DNA of 29,187 nt, from positions 1 through 29,187 of IMG/VR virus record IMGVR_UViG_3300035070_001995. One strand, 5' to 3'. The translations under genes and the position numbers were made by a program. The stretch's first letter is position 1, and each line of letters begins with the position of its first letter. Origin of the DNA: a virus. The notes beneath the pieces were generated by a model. The model worked only from the letters and a program-made list of their open reading frames with translations, did not search any database and was not told the origin of the DNA. Of this stretch, positions 15,605 through 22,716 are shown piece by piece.

Positions 15605-17623
15605 TCAGTTGAGAATGGTTTCGACGCCGACGGGCCTGCCGTTCGCGTCCTTGATCACCCGTTTCGGCGCGGTCATGGCCGCGACAATCGACGAATTGCC
15701 CTGCTGCAGAGCCATGCCGAGTTGCTGGATCAGACCCGCAAGCGCCTGATTTCCGCCCCGGATTTCCTCCAGGATCGGCACGAAAGCCTGTTGCACCATG
15801 CCCGCAAGCACGTTCTGACCCTGTGCCATCTGCCCGGCCGCTTCATCCGAACGGGCCTGCATGTCGGCCCGCCGCGACTCCACGTCCAGACCGAACCGCG
15901 CTTTGTCCAGGTCCAGCTTTTCCTTGTCGAGTTGCACCTTCGCCGCCTCGACCTGGCCCTTCATCTGCAGTTCGGCCTGTTTCAGGCCCATTTCGGCCTG
16001 TTTCGACTGCATTTCAGCCTGCTTTGCCTCGGCCTCGGGGTTCGGACGCGGCTGCGAGGCGGCTTGCGCTGCCATGTCCGCGAATTTCTCAAGCGCGTCT
16101 TCGGCCTGTTTCCCAAGGTTGAATTGCCGCGAAAACGCCGCATACATTTCCACCAGCGGACCAGCCGCTTCCGGGGCCTGCCCGACAATCGGGGCCATCG
16201 TCGAGAAGAATTGCGCCGTGCCCTGCAGGAATTCGGCCATTTCCTGACGGCTCCGGGTCAGGTCTGCCCTGACCGTGCTGTCGCTTTCGACGTTGATCCG
16301 GTAGTGATCGAGAGGCCTTTGCAGAAGCGCCTGCGTCTGCGGGTCAATCTCAATCCCAGCCATGCTTTGCAGCGTCGGGATGGTGAAATGGCGGCTGATG
16401 ATTTCCGCCGCGATGACGAAAATATCCCGCACCTGCCGTTCAATGAGACGCTGCATCTTCTTGATGCGAAGCGCGCCCCATTGCGTCTTGATCTGCTGCG
16501 CCGTGGCGGTTTCGCCCGCGTTGCCCTGCCCCCGGATGATGTCGCTGATGCCGGTAATCTCGTAGATCGCCTGCTTGGTTTGCTCGCGTTGCAGGTAGAG
16601 CTGCTGCAGCACGGCAATTGCCTTGTCCACCGGCCACCACATGACGGCCTTTTCCAGCCCGCCAGCCGCCACGAGGTTCTCGATATTGCCGACCGTGATC
16701 AGTTCGTTGTCATCGGCCTCGGCCAGGTTCTCAATCGCCGCTGCGTCCGCCGCGATGATGCCCCGGAGTTTCAGGCCCTTCATGATGCCGTTGATGCGCC
16801 GCGTCTGGCGATCCAGTTCCTCGGCCAGCGTCTTGTATACCGTATACGGGCAGACCGGCGTGCGCTTCGACGTGCCGGTAATCGGCTGGATCGGCTCGGG
16901 CATCGGGAAAAACCCGGACAGCCCTAGCGGATCGTCCTTGATTGCCAGCACCTTCTGGCTATCGCGGTCCACGAAATAGACGCGGCCAGACGACTTGCAC
17001 CAGATTTCCCAGACAGCGCGGTCATCGTCGCCGTCCAAGGTCGCTTCCGGCTGCGCCTCGGCCAGCGTGTCATCCTCGATCCGCTCGGCCTCTTCCTTGC
17101 TGATGAAATGGCAGAACGCCACCCACGGCACATCGGACCAGCGCCGGGCTGGACCTTCGCGGTAGGCAGACCACGGCACCGCCTCGAACACCAGCCGCTC
17201 GTTTGCAACGCCGCCCGCCGTTTCGTCGGCGTCGAAACGAATGCGCACCACGCCGCGACCGGCCATGAATGCATCCTGCGCCGACCGCTCGATTTCCGCA
17301 TCAAGGCGGTTGTCGTCGATCTGCGTGGCAATCGCCCGCTCAAGGACTTCACCCGCCAGCTTGGCAGCGCCGTCCTTGTTGTTGTGGCGCGGGCGGATGT
17401 CGGGGACCGGCGTCGAGTTGTAGATCGACGGCACAATCGTCTCGACGTTGGAATGCAGGATGTTGAATTCCGGCATGTCGTTGGACGAGGTGTCGCAGAG
17501 GTAAGCCTTTTCGGCCCGCTCGGCGTCCTTGATCCACCGATCCTCGCGCTTTTCTGCGGCGGCGATGCGATCCAGCCATTTCGAGCCGATCTGCTGCAGC
17601 CCTTGGGCGGTGTATTCGGCCAT
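15605..17623 (-). CDS. Portal protein
   Basis: A 672-residue protein starting MAEYTAQGLQQIGSKWLDRI. Its ATG overlaps the stop of the large terminase (TAATG). Portal-type blocks include YLCDTSSNDMPEFNILHSNV, ETIVPSIYNSTPVPDIRPRH, RSAQDAFMAGRGVVRIRFDA and YAVYKTLAEELDRQT-like text near residue 250. The portal ring is the vertex through which DNA is packed and leaves, and it docks the terminase and the adaptor. Residues about 531-597 are a long charged helix with three exact heptads of the KQAEM type (KQAEMQSKQAEMGLKQAEL), followed by Gln-rich helices. This probably forms a C-terminal barrel or coiled coil inside the head. The length is within the range of podovirus portals. Confidence 0.88.
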   Translation of the reverse strand: MAEYTAQGLQQIGSKWLDRIAAAEKREDRWIKDAERAEKAYLCDTSSNDMPEFNILHSNVETIVPSIYNSTPVPDIRPRHNNKDGAAKLAGEVLERAIATQIDDNRLDAEIERSAQDAFMAGRGVVRIRFDADETAGGVANERLVFEAVPWSAYREGPARRWSDVPWVAFCHFISKEEAERIEDDTLAEAQPEATLDGDDDRAVWEIWCKSSGRVYFVDRDSQKVLAIKDDPLGLSGFFPMPEPIQPITGTSKRTPVCPYTVYKTLAEELDRQTRRINGIMKGLKLRGIIAADAAAIENLAEADDNELITVGNIENLVAAGGLEKAVMWWPVDKAIAVLQQLYLQREQTKQAIYEITGISDIIRGQGNAGETATAQQIKTQWGALRIKKMQRLIERQVRDIFVIAAEIISRHFTIPTLQSMAGIEIDPQTQALLQRPLDHYRINVESDSTVRADLTRSRQEMAEFLQGTAQFFSTMAPIVGQAPEAAGPLVEMYAAFSRQFNLGKQAEDALEKFADMAAQAASQPRPNPEAEAKQAEMQSKQAEMGLKQAELQMKGQVEAAKVQLDKEKLDLDKARFGLDVESRRADMQARSDEAAGQMAQGQNVLAGMVQQAFVPILEEIRGGNQALAGLIQQLGMALQQGNSSIVAAMTAPKRVIKDANGRPVGVETILN

Positions 17624-19005
17624 TATTCCCGTGCCCTTCTGCGCCGCACCATCGCGTCAACCGCCGATTTCACGTCCATGTTGCCCCGGATCGTGCCGTC
17701 ACGCTCCACGGCGTATTCCAGCCGGTCAGGCAGCTTTGGCTTGTCAACCGGCGGGGCGACGCTGCGCCATGCCAGCGAGAGATACCGGAACGATGAACCG
17801 ATATGCTCGGCCCAATCCTTCACCGGCGTATCGCGGAACGTCTTGCGCTCGTCGTCCCAATCGCGCCGGTAGTTTTTCAGCCCCTCGATGCCGTCCGACA
17901 CACGCGGGTTATCGTCGAACACCGCCGCGTTGATCGTCGTGCGGCCCGCCTGCAGGCCATCGGCCACCGATACCATCGGCAGCCGCACCGGCTTGCGGCC
18001 CATGCTTTGCAGCGTTTCGAACCGCGTCCGCTTGGACCCCCATTCCGTCACAAGAATGTCGTGCGGAACGTAGTCGTTGCCCCTGTAGCCCTTGTCGTCG
18101 AGCCACTTGATCCAGTCGGCCAGATCGTCGCTATCGGGGCGGTAGAAATCCACGATGCGCGGCTGGCCAGCGATGACCTGGAAACACCAGATCGGGTTGT
18201 TGACCGCCTTGCCCAGGTCCCATGCCGTATGCACCGGATGCGACCAGTCGATGCCGATTGCCCTTACCCGGCCCTCGCGTTCGGCGCGGTTGATTTCTGC
18301 GCCCCAATAGGCACCGATCATCGCCCCGGAGAAGCTGCACAGGTATTCCTGTTCGAACATGGCCCGGCCGAAGTCGACGCCATACAGCACCTGATATTCG
18401 GCAAGCGCCTCGTCGATCTGCTGTTCCGTCAGCGCCCCGGTGTCATGAACCGTCGAGACTTCCGCGAACCAGCGGTCACTGCCCCTTGCCATGTCATACA
18501 TGGCTTTCGCGTGGTTGTTTCCGCGCGGCGTCGTGATGAACGAGGCCCAGCCGTTGTTTTCCTCGACCATCGGGCGGATGTAGCCCCAGGCCGAAGGGTT
18601 CGCCAAAGCCCACTCGGAAAACACCACACCGGCAACGCCAGCACCGACAAGGCTGTCAAACCTGTCAGAACCGACGATTTGCCATGTGCTGCCCCACTTG
18701 AACCGCAGGAACATGCTCTGCTCGTCGCGGCTGGCAATCGTTTCAGGCGGGAATGCCTCGTCGATCCTGCGTTTTCCGGTGTGCGGGTTGACCGCCGTCC
18801 ACAACGCCTTACGGCCTTGCTCGTAGAGTGGCAGGCAGTGCCAGTATGACGCCGGGCGCTGATACGACTTGACCATCGTGGCGCGCAGGGCGATTTCGTC
18901 CTTGCCCCAACGTCGGTGCGCGATCTCGATCAGGCGATCCTTGCCGTCTTGAACCCACGCCTTCCAGAACGGTTGCTGGTATTTGCGAATGAGGAAGTCA
19001 TTCAA
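17623..19005 (-). CDS. Terminase large subunit
   Basis: A 460-residue protein starting MNDFLIRKYQQPFWKAWVQD at 19005, overlapping the small terminase gene by eight bases. The ATPase part shows a Walker A-like HRRWGKDE (30-37), a Walker B-like VVFSEW (127-132) with the catalytic Glu131 but Ser in place of the usual Asp, and the coupling motif SFITTPRGNNH (155-165). The nuclease half has GIDWSHPVHTAWDLGKAVNN (251-270) with Asp253 and Asp263 as candidate metal ligands. The enzyme moves DNA into the procapsid and cuts it. The length is normal. Packaging type (cos or headful) cannot be read from the sequence. Confidence 0.9.
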   Translation of the reverse strand: MNDFLIRKYQQPFWKAWVQDGKDRLIEIAHRRWGKDEIALRATMVKSYQRPASYWHCLPLYEQGRKALWTAVNPHTGKRRIDEAFPPETIASRDEQSMFLRFKWGSTWQIVGSDRFDSLVGAGVAGVVFSEWALANPSAWGYIRPMVEENNGWASFITTPRGNNHAKAMYDMARGSDRWFAEVSTVHDTGALTEQQIDEALAEYQVLYGVDFGRAMFEQEYLCSFSGAMIGAYWGAEINRAEREGRVRAIGIDWSHPVHTAWDLGKAVNNPIWCFQVIAGQPRIVDFYRPDSDDLADWIKWLDDKGYRGNDYVPHDILVTEWGSKRTRFETLQSMGRKPVRLPMVSVADGLQAGRTTINAAVFDDNPRVSDGIEGLKNYRRDWDDERKTFRDTPVKDWAEHIGSSFRYLSLAWRSVAPPVDKPKLPDRLEYAVERDGTIRGNMDVKSAVDAMVRRRRARE

Positions 19006-19255
19006 ACCGGAACCGCATGACGAATTCGCCGTTCTCGCCCGCGCCCTTCATTTCGACGTTGGACAGATCAGGCAGGACTTTGCGCAACAGGCCGAGGCTC
19101 GCCGTCACCTGGTGCGGCGACATTTCGACCTTCGCGCCGTTGTCTTCACCGCCCTCTGCAAATAGGATCAAGCGCTTGAGAATACGGGAGTTGGCGATTT
19201 TAGTCCTGTGTTCGTCCGGCATCTTGAAGCCGGGGGCGCGGCCCCTTGCTGCCAT
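18998..19255 (-). CDS. Terminase small subunit-like protein
   Basis: An 85-residue protein starting MAARGRAPGFKMPDEHRTKI at the ATG at 19255. The frame stays open to 19417, but that extension would run through two terminators and the end of the upstream gene. The opening GRAPGFKMPDEHRTKIANSR ILKRLILFAEG and the later MSPHQVTASLGLLRKVLPDL match small proteins that precede large terminases and act as DNA-recognition subunits. There is no strong Shine-Dalgarno directly before this ATG; an AGGAGG lies about 28 bases upstream, which is too far. It may be made by read-through and coupling. The call is from similarity to the family as I know it and from position. Confidence 0.75.
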   Translation of the reverse strand: MAARGRAPGFKMPDEHRTKIANSRILKRLILFAEGGEDNGAKVEMSPHQVTASLGLLRKVLPDLSNVEMKGAGENGEFVMRFRFE

Positions 19256-19303
19256 GTCATTCAACCCGGCGCTGGCGCGGCGGGCCTCCTGTGTCTGGGG
19301 AAG

Positions 19304-19330
19304 GAAAAACCGCGCCGCTCGGGACGCGGT
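19304..19330 (-). terminator. Second rho-independent terminator before terminase genes
   Basis: On the minus strand ACCGCG and CGCGGT form a six-pair stem around a ten-base loop and are followed by TTTTTCC. It lies one base beyond the U-run of the first terminator. It probably adds to the stop between the early operon and the late genes. Confidence 0.6.
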
Positions 19331-19361
19331 AAAGCAAAAGGCTGCCCTTTTGAGGACAGCC
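19331..19361 (-). terminator. First rho-independent terminator at end of early operon
   Basis: On the minus strand GGCTGTCC, a six-base loop TCAAAA and GGGCAGCC form an eight-pair stem with one T-G pair. TTTTGCTTT follows directly. It lies 46 bases after the stop of the last early gene. This is the clearest intrinsic terminator in the window. Confidence 0.75.
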
Positions 19362-19406
19362 CGGAAATCTTCGATAATCAATTCGTAGCCCGATCTGGAT
19401 TTCCCG

Positions 19407-19550
19407 TCAACCATCAATCGTTTGACGGCCCATATTCTGTGTCGGCCAGTCGTCGGGGCGGTATCCGTTGAGATAGGCGCGCAGCAGCAGCGCGGCGGCG
19501 TTGTCTATCTCCCGCTCGGAACCTTCCCATGATGCAAGGGGAAAATGCAC
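19407..19550 (-). CDS. Short hypothetical protein after the DUF6456-like gene
   Basis: A possible 47-residue protein starting at a GTG at 19550 (VHFPLASWEGSEREIDNAAA) and ending MGRQTIDG. The text LLLRAYLNGYRPDDWP looks like real protein, while the frame upstream of the GTG is a Ser/Arg/Pro shadow of the 19558 gene. It starts seven bases after that gene's stop, with no good ribosome binding site, so translation would rely on coupling or on a frameshift at the A7 run just before the stop. I do not recognise the family. The first terminator begins 46 bases after its stop. Confidence 0.5.
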   Translation of the reverse strand: MHFPLASWEGSEREIDNAAALLLRAYLNGYRPDDWPTQNMGRQTIDG

Positions 19551-19557
19551 CCGCCCG

Positions 19558-20115
19558 CTATTTTTTTGCCAGCGCCGACGCCAGCCGGTCGAGGGCATCG
19601 CGCAGGTGTTCCAGCCCGGCCTGATATGCGCGCCCCTTGTATCGCCGCAGGGCTGCCGGGGTTGCGCCGGACAGGACGCAGGCCGACAGAATATCCCGGT
19701 CGTCTGGATGCACGCAGCGCGCGATGGCATGGTAGCGGCTGAGGCGCGTGATCTGGATCGTGACGGCGTGATCGGGTTTCGGGCTGCTGTCCACCCGCTC
19801 GGCCTCGGGCCAGCCGGGGGCGCATTGGGTGCGCTCGAATGCATCGCGGAGTTTCTCGGCGGCGTTGTATCCGTCCGTCGAGATGACGCGCTTGCGGTGC
19901 CACACCTCGATCATGTCCACGCGGCGCATCCTTACAATTCCGTTCGGGTTCGACTTCTTGCCCGTCTCGGGATCGACTTCGACCGCGTCCTCCTGTTCCA
20001 GCCCGTGCCGGTTTGCCTTGCCATCGGCCCCCATGTCCCAGGTTGTGGGGGCCAGCGTGATCGGCGCGCGGGATTGGCCCTGACGGCTGCCGAATTTCAG
20101 TTTCCGCTTTTTCAC
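19558..20115 (-). CDS. DUF6456-like protein in late-regulator position
   Basis: A 185-residue protein starting MKKRKLKFGSRQGQSRAPIT. The N terminus is basic. The core RRVDMIEVWHRKRVISTDGY NAAEKLRDAFERTQ resembles the DUF6456 type found near terminase genes in alphaproteobacterial phages and prophages. The C-terminal half is helical (QITRLSRYHAIARCVHPDDR, GRAYQAGLEHLRDALDRLAS). Its ATG overlaps the upstream gene by four bases. It is the last larger gene before two terminators that separate it from the terminase, the place where lambdoid phages carry the antiterminator Q. A role in letting transcription enter the late genes is an inference from position; a DNA-binding role is also possible. Confidence 0.6.
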   Translation of the reverse strand: MKKRKLKFGSRQGQSRAPITLAPTTWDMGADGKANRHGLEQEDAVEVDPETGKKSNPNGIVRMRRVDMIEVWHRKRVISTDGYNAAEKLRDAFERTQCAPGWPEAERVDSSPKPDHAVTIQITRLSRYHAIARCVHPDDRDILSACVLSGATPAALRRYKGRAYQAGLEHLRDALDRLASALAKK

Positions 20116-20294
20116 CTCAGCACCCCCAATTCCAGAATTGCAGCGTCACGCCAGCCGGGTTCGTCGTTCAGCGCAGAGAGAAGCAGGCGGCGGCGGATCG
20201 TCTCGGCCGTCGTGCGTTCCAGCTTTTGCGTCAGTCGGGCGATTTCCGTGGTTTGTTTCGCCGCCTTGGATTTGAGCGTGTCAATTTCTGTCAT
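20112..20294 (-). CDS. Small coiled-coil protein
   Basis: A 60-residue protein starting MTEIDTLKSKAAKQTTEIAR at the ATG at 20294, which overlaps the stop of the zinc-binding gene by four bases. The first 40 residues form a heptad-type helix (TEIARLTQKLERTTAETIRR), and the end is ALNDEPGWRDAAILELGVLR. An upstream start at 20324 would add only shadow sequence from the neighbour. It probably dimerises. It is not a recognised family; its place before the DUF6456-like gene may point to shared regulation. Confidence 0.65.
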   Translation of the reverse strand: MTEIDTLKSKAAKQTTEIARLTQKLERTTAETIRRRLLLSALNDEPGWRDAAILELGVLR

Positions 20295-20896
20295 GCGCGC
20301 GCCCTCGGCCCGACTGCGACACAAACCGCGTCAATGCGCTTTTTGATCGCAGCCATTTTTTCAGCCGTCTGCTTTTCGAGTGCGACGATTTCAGCCCGGA
20401 TGGCCTCGATTTCCTCATTCCCGCCAGCAGGCCCGAAATTCTGCTCCCGGATTTCAGCCACCCATCCGGGCATGACATTGTTGCCGAGCGCCTCGGCCAC
20501 TGTTTTGTCGGTGTCGTGCCCTTTGTAACGCTGCGCCTTGCCGTCGTATGCGATGACCAGCATTTCAACGATCTGGCGGCGCTGCTCGATTGACGGTTGC
20601 CGGATCGGCATGACGACAGGTTCTGTTTTGACCGACATTTCTGGTTCCTCTGCTATTTTGCGTTTTGTTTCGCATTCGGGGCAATAGAGGCGGTTTTTCA
20701 CGAGCGCCCACCCGACACGCCTCAGCTTTGAAAGCGCCTGCCCCTCATTCATCAGGACAAGAACGGGCTTCCCGCCCCTCACCTGGCCTTTTCTGTGACC
20801 GTGCGAGGCGTTGACGCTGGATTGCGTCCCGCATTCATCGCATGTGGCGGTTGCCATCTCGTGATTGCGCGGGCCTTTTGTGGGCTGGATATTCAT
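20291..20896 (-). CDS. Zinc-ribbon protein with helical end
   Basis: A 201-residue protein starting MNIQPTKGPRNHEMATATCD at the ATG at 20896, overlapping the DUF7220-like gene by four bases. Two Cys pairs (TCDECG near residue 20 and LYCPECETKR near 70) can bind one zinc ion, with basic residues around them. The middle (MPIRQPSIEQRRQIVEMLVI AYDG) and the end (EEIEAIRAEIVALEKQTAEK) are helical, the latter coiled-coil-like. Nucleic-acid binding or transcription control is plausible. Similar proteins are seen in alphaproteobacterial phages without known function. A start at 20908 is possible but lacks support. Confidence 0.65.
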   Translation of the reverse strand: MNIQPTKGPRNHEMATATCDECGTQSSVNASHGHRKGQVRGGKPVLVLMNEGQALSKLRRVGWALVKNRLYCPECETKRKIAEEPEMSVKTEPVVMPIRQPSIEQRRQIVEMLVIAYDGKAQRYKGHDTDKTVAEALGNNVMPGWVAEIREQNFGPAGGNEEIEAIRAEIVALEKQTAEKMAAIKKRIDAVCVAVGPRARA

Positions 20897-21090
20897 TCTT
20901 CGCTCCACAGCCTCAATTCACGCCTCCTGAAAACGCGCCGCAGGACATATGCCCGCGTGAATGACAGTCCGGCGAACATGCAGGTGACGCCGATTGATCC
21001 AGCCGGGGAATAGCCGAGGATCAGCCACGTTGCCGCCCATGAGGCTAGAAAGCCGATTGCGGTATTGGCGAGGGCTTCGGCGGCGATCAT
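20893..21090 (-). CDS. DUF7220-like small membrane protein
   Basis: A 65-residue protein starting MIAAEALANTAIGFLASWAA. The pattern EALANTAIGFLASW, a middle hydrophobic stretch (GVTCMFAGLSFTRAYVL) and the closing TRAYVLRRVFRRRELR matches the DUF7220 family of phage membrane proteins as I know it. These have two membrane helices and a basic end on the inside. Function is unknown for the family. It shares four-base overlaps with both neighbours, so it is part of the same leftward transcript. Confidence 0.7.
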   Translation of the reverse strand: MIAAEALANTAIGFLASWAATWLILGYSPAGSIGVTCMFAGLSFTRAYVLRRVFRRRELRLWSEE

Positions 21091-21290
21091 ACCGCGTCCC
21101 CCTCAGTCCATCCGCAATGGCGGCACTCCCATTCCAGCCAGCCGTCGAACGGGCGTATCCGCAGGCACCGCTCACGCGATTTACGGCGGGTGTGGCTGCA
21201 CAGCGGGCATGTGGTGCGGGCCGAGTGCAGCGGCGGCGGCGTGATGCCATGCCGCGACAGGACGGCGGCGATTTCCGGCGTGACGTTCAT
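21087..21290 (-). CDS. Small zinc-ribbon protein (primase-like finger)
   Basis: A 67-residue protein starting MNVTPEIAAVLSRHGITPPP. The pairs CPLCSHTRRK (28-37) and WECRHCGW (54-61) form a four-Cys zinc ribbon with beta text between them (RERCLRIRPFDGWLEW). This arrangement is like the N-terminal zinc domain of phage primases, but no TOPRIM or helicase part follows. It may bind single-stranded DNA as a free module or assist a host primase. It overlaps both neighbours by four bases. Confidence 0.65.
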   Translation of the reverse strand: MNVTPEIAAVLSRHGITPPPLHSARTTCPLCSHTRRKSRERCLRIRPFDGWLEWECRHCGWTEGDAV

Positions 21291-21511
21291 TCCTGCACCC
21301 CCCGAATTTTCGCCGCTGACGGCCCGTCTATGGTTTCGCCGGTATCACCCCCGCCGGAACCATCGGCTTGCGCCTGTAGCCACCTTCCGGCGCGCCGCAC
21401 GATGCGTCCGGTGAGGATCAACCCGCTCGCGTTGATGGTGGCCACGCCGTCGCGCTCGGAAATCAGGTAGCCCTGCGCCAGCGAGCCGGGGAGTTCGATG
21501 GTGACGATCAT
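21287..21511 (-). CDS. Hypothetical 74-residue protein
   Basis: A protein starting MIVTIELPGSLAQGYLISER. It shows a short beta part (GVATINASGLILTGRIVRRA GRW) and a Gly/Asp-rich end (QADGSGGGDTGETIDG) that is probably disordered. It overlaps both neighbours by four bases, which supports real translation. I do not recognise a family and see no catalytic or metal-binding residues. Confidence 0.55.
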   Translation of the reverse strand: MIVTIELPGSLAQGYLISERDGVATINASGLILTGRIVRRAGRWLQAQADGSGGGDTGETIDGPSAAKIRGVQE

Positions 21512-21882
21512 GCCAGCCCCCAGATGTTTTCCGACCGTTTGGTTTTGCCGACGACCTTGGCTTGCTTGTATCCCCGCAAAACCCGCAGATGGTGCCCCGT
21601 TTTCTCCGCGCTGATGCCCATGGCCTCAGCCGCCTGGGCAATGGTGACTGGGCGTTCTGCCATCATCGCCAGCAACTGTTCCCTGCGTTTCATGCCGCGC
21701 AGAATGTTCCCCTGAATGCCCCGCGAACGGTTTTCGCGCATCACCGCGGCCTCCTGCCGCGAGAGGAATTTGGTGCGGCCGAACCTCTCCCACATCCGCT
21801 GGTTTTCAGCCGCAGCCGTGCTTTTCAGGGACGCGCGCAGTATCTCGCCAATCACTCCGGCCCTATCAGTTCGCATATCCAT
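21508..21882 (-). CDS. Winged-helix DNA-binding protein
   Basis: A 124-residue protein starting MDMRTDRAGVIGEILRASLK at 21882, six bases after GGAGGG and overlapping the DnaA-like gene by 17 bases. The first 60 residues are helical and basic (NQRMWERFGRTKFLSRQEAA). Residues about 65-124 form a winged helix-turn-helix (REQLLAMMAERPVTIAQAAE AMGISAEKTGHHLRVLRGYK) ending in a wing (AKVVGKTKRSENIWGLA), similar in layout to ArsR-type and other phage regulators. Its place in the replication block suggests a regulator or an accessory to initiation. The target is unknown. Confidence 0.7.
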   Translation of the reverse strand: MDMRTDRAGVIGEILRASLKSTAAAENQRMWERFGRTKFLSRQEAAVMRENRSRGIQGNILRGMKRREQLLAMMAERPVTIAQAAEAMGISAEKTGHHLRVLRGYKQAKVVGKTKRSENIWGLA

Positions 21883-22168
21883 TCATGTCCCTCCGTTTTT
21901 CATGTGCCTTGATGCCGTGAATAATCGTGGTGTGATCCCGGCCCAATTCGCGGCAGATTGCCGTTGTTGAGTGACCGGCTTTGTTCGCCAGCCACATGAC
22001 TTCCTGCCTCGGGCGCACGAATTCATGCCTGCGGCTGTCGCCGTAAATATGGGCCGGGGAAACGCCGTGGCGGCGCGCGACGAAAACGACAAACGTGTTT
22101 ATATCCGCCCTGGGTTTGGGAACCCCTGCTGTTTGAAGAACCGACGACATGAAGGAATACCGGCTCAT
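21866..22168 (-). CDS. Stand-alone DnaA domain IV-like protein
   Basis: A 100-residue protein starting MSRYSFMSSVLQTAGVPKPR, overlapping the upstream gene by four bases. Residues about 23-90 match the DNA-binding domain IV of DnaA: INTFVVFVARRHGVSPAHIY, RPRQEVMWLANKAGHSTTAI and the signature GRDHTTIIHGIKAHEKR (76-92), which in DnaA reads DnaA boxes. The ATPase domain III is absent. It could bind DnaA boxes on phage or host DNA, help start phage replication, or block host initiation. Similar free domains occur in phages and prophages of Alphaproteobacteria. The domain call is strong; the role is open. Confidence 0.85.
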   Translation of the reverse strand: MSRYSFMSSVLQTAGVPKPRADINTFVVFVARRHGVSPAHIYGDSRRHEFVRPRQEVMWLANKAGHSTTAICRELGRDHTTIIHGIKAHEKRRDMNGYAN

Positions 22169-22716
22169 TTCTGCACCATGCAGTCGCCGCGCAGGGCTTC
22201 ATTAACCGCCGCGTCACGATCCGCCTGAGAATGGCCGGAGAACAACTCATCAACCATCGCCTGTATCCTCGCCCGCTCCTCTGCCGTCGCCGGGCGGCGT
22301 TGTGGCTCCTGCGGTTCCGGCCCGCGTTCAAGGGCGGCGATCATGTGGCGGCGCGGCCCCGTCATCGCCTCGCAGCGTTTTTCCAACTCATCCCATGAGG
22401 GCCAGAATTTGTATGTCAGCCGGTGCAGGACATGGCGCACCACATCGGCCGGGTATCTGCTGAGACGGGACGCATAGGCCGACACCCTCAATTCCTCGGC
22501 AAAAGCGTCATCCGGGCGGCGGGCGACGATGACAGACAATTCCGCCAGCCAGCCCTCGATTTCCCGTATCGGCGCGGGTGTCATGAAGTTCCGCAGGTCG
22601 GACAGCGCCGCCTCGATCTGCTCAGGCTCGCCGCGAACGTCACACCCCACGGCAATTTCGTAGCTGGGAACACGCTCGCCGTTCGGCCCGGACGGATACC
22701 GGCTTTCAAACCGCAC
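22165..22716 (-). CDS. Conserved hypothetical protein of the replication block
   Basis: A protein of about 183 residues if it starts at the GTG at 22716, which overlaps the stop of the O-like gene by 11 bases. The frame is open further to 23034 (an ATG at 22911), but that part lies inside the O-like gene. The text RFESRYPSGPNGERVPSYEI, FMTPAPIREIEGWLAELSVI VARR and YKFWPSWDELEKRCEAMTGP RRHM is well formed. It resembles proteins found after replication genes in rhodobacterial phages, without known function. The end carries an Ala/Glu-rich helix. A helper for the initiator or for helicase loading is a guess from position. Confidence 0.65.
   Translation of the reverse strand: MRFESRYPSGPNGERVPSYEIAVGCDVRGEPEQIEAALSDLRNFMTPAPIREIEGWLAELSVIVARRPDDAFAEELRVSAYASRLSRYPADVVRHVLHRLTYKFWPSWDELEKRCEAMTGPRRHMIAALERGPEPQEPQRRPATAEERARIQAMVDELFSGHSQADRDAAVNEALRGDCMVQK

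Noticed and set aside
17803-18849. A 348-codon plus-strand frame
   Set aside because: It lies fully antisense to the large terminase, whose motifs are clear. Composition is that of a shadow frame.
19256-19417. N-terminal extension of the small terminase to 19417
   Set aside because: The extension would translate through both terminator stems and does not resemble the family start MAARGRAPGFKM.
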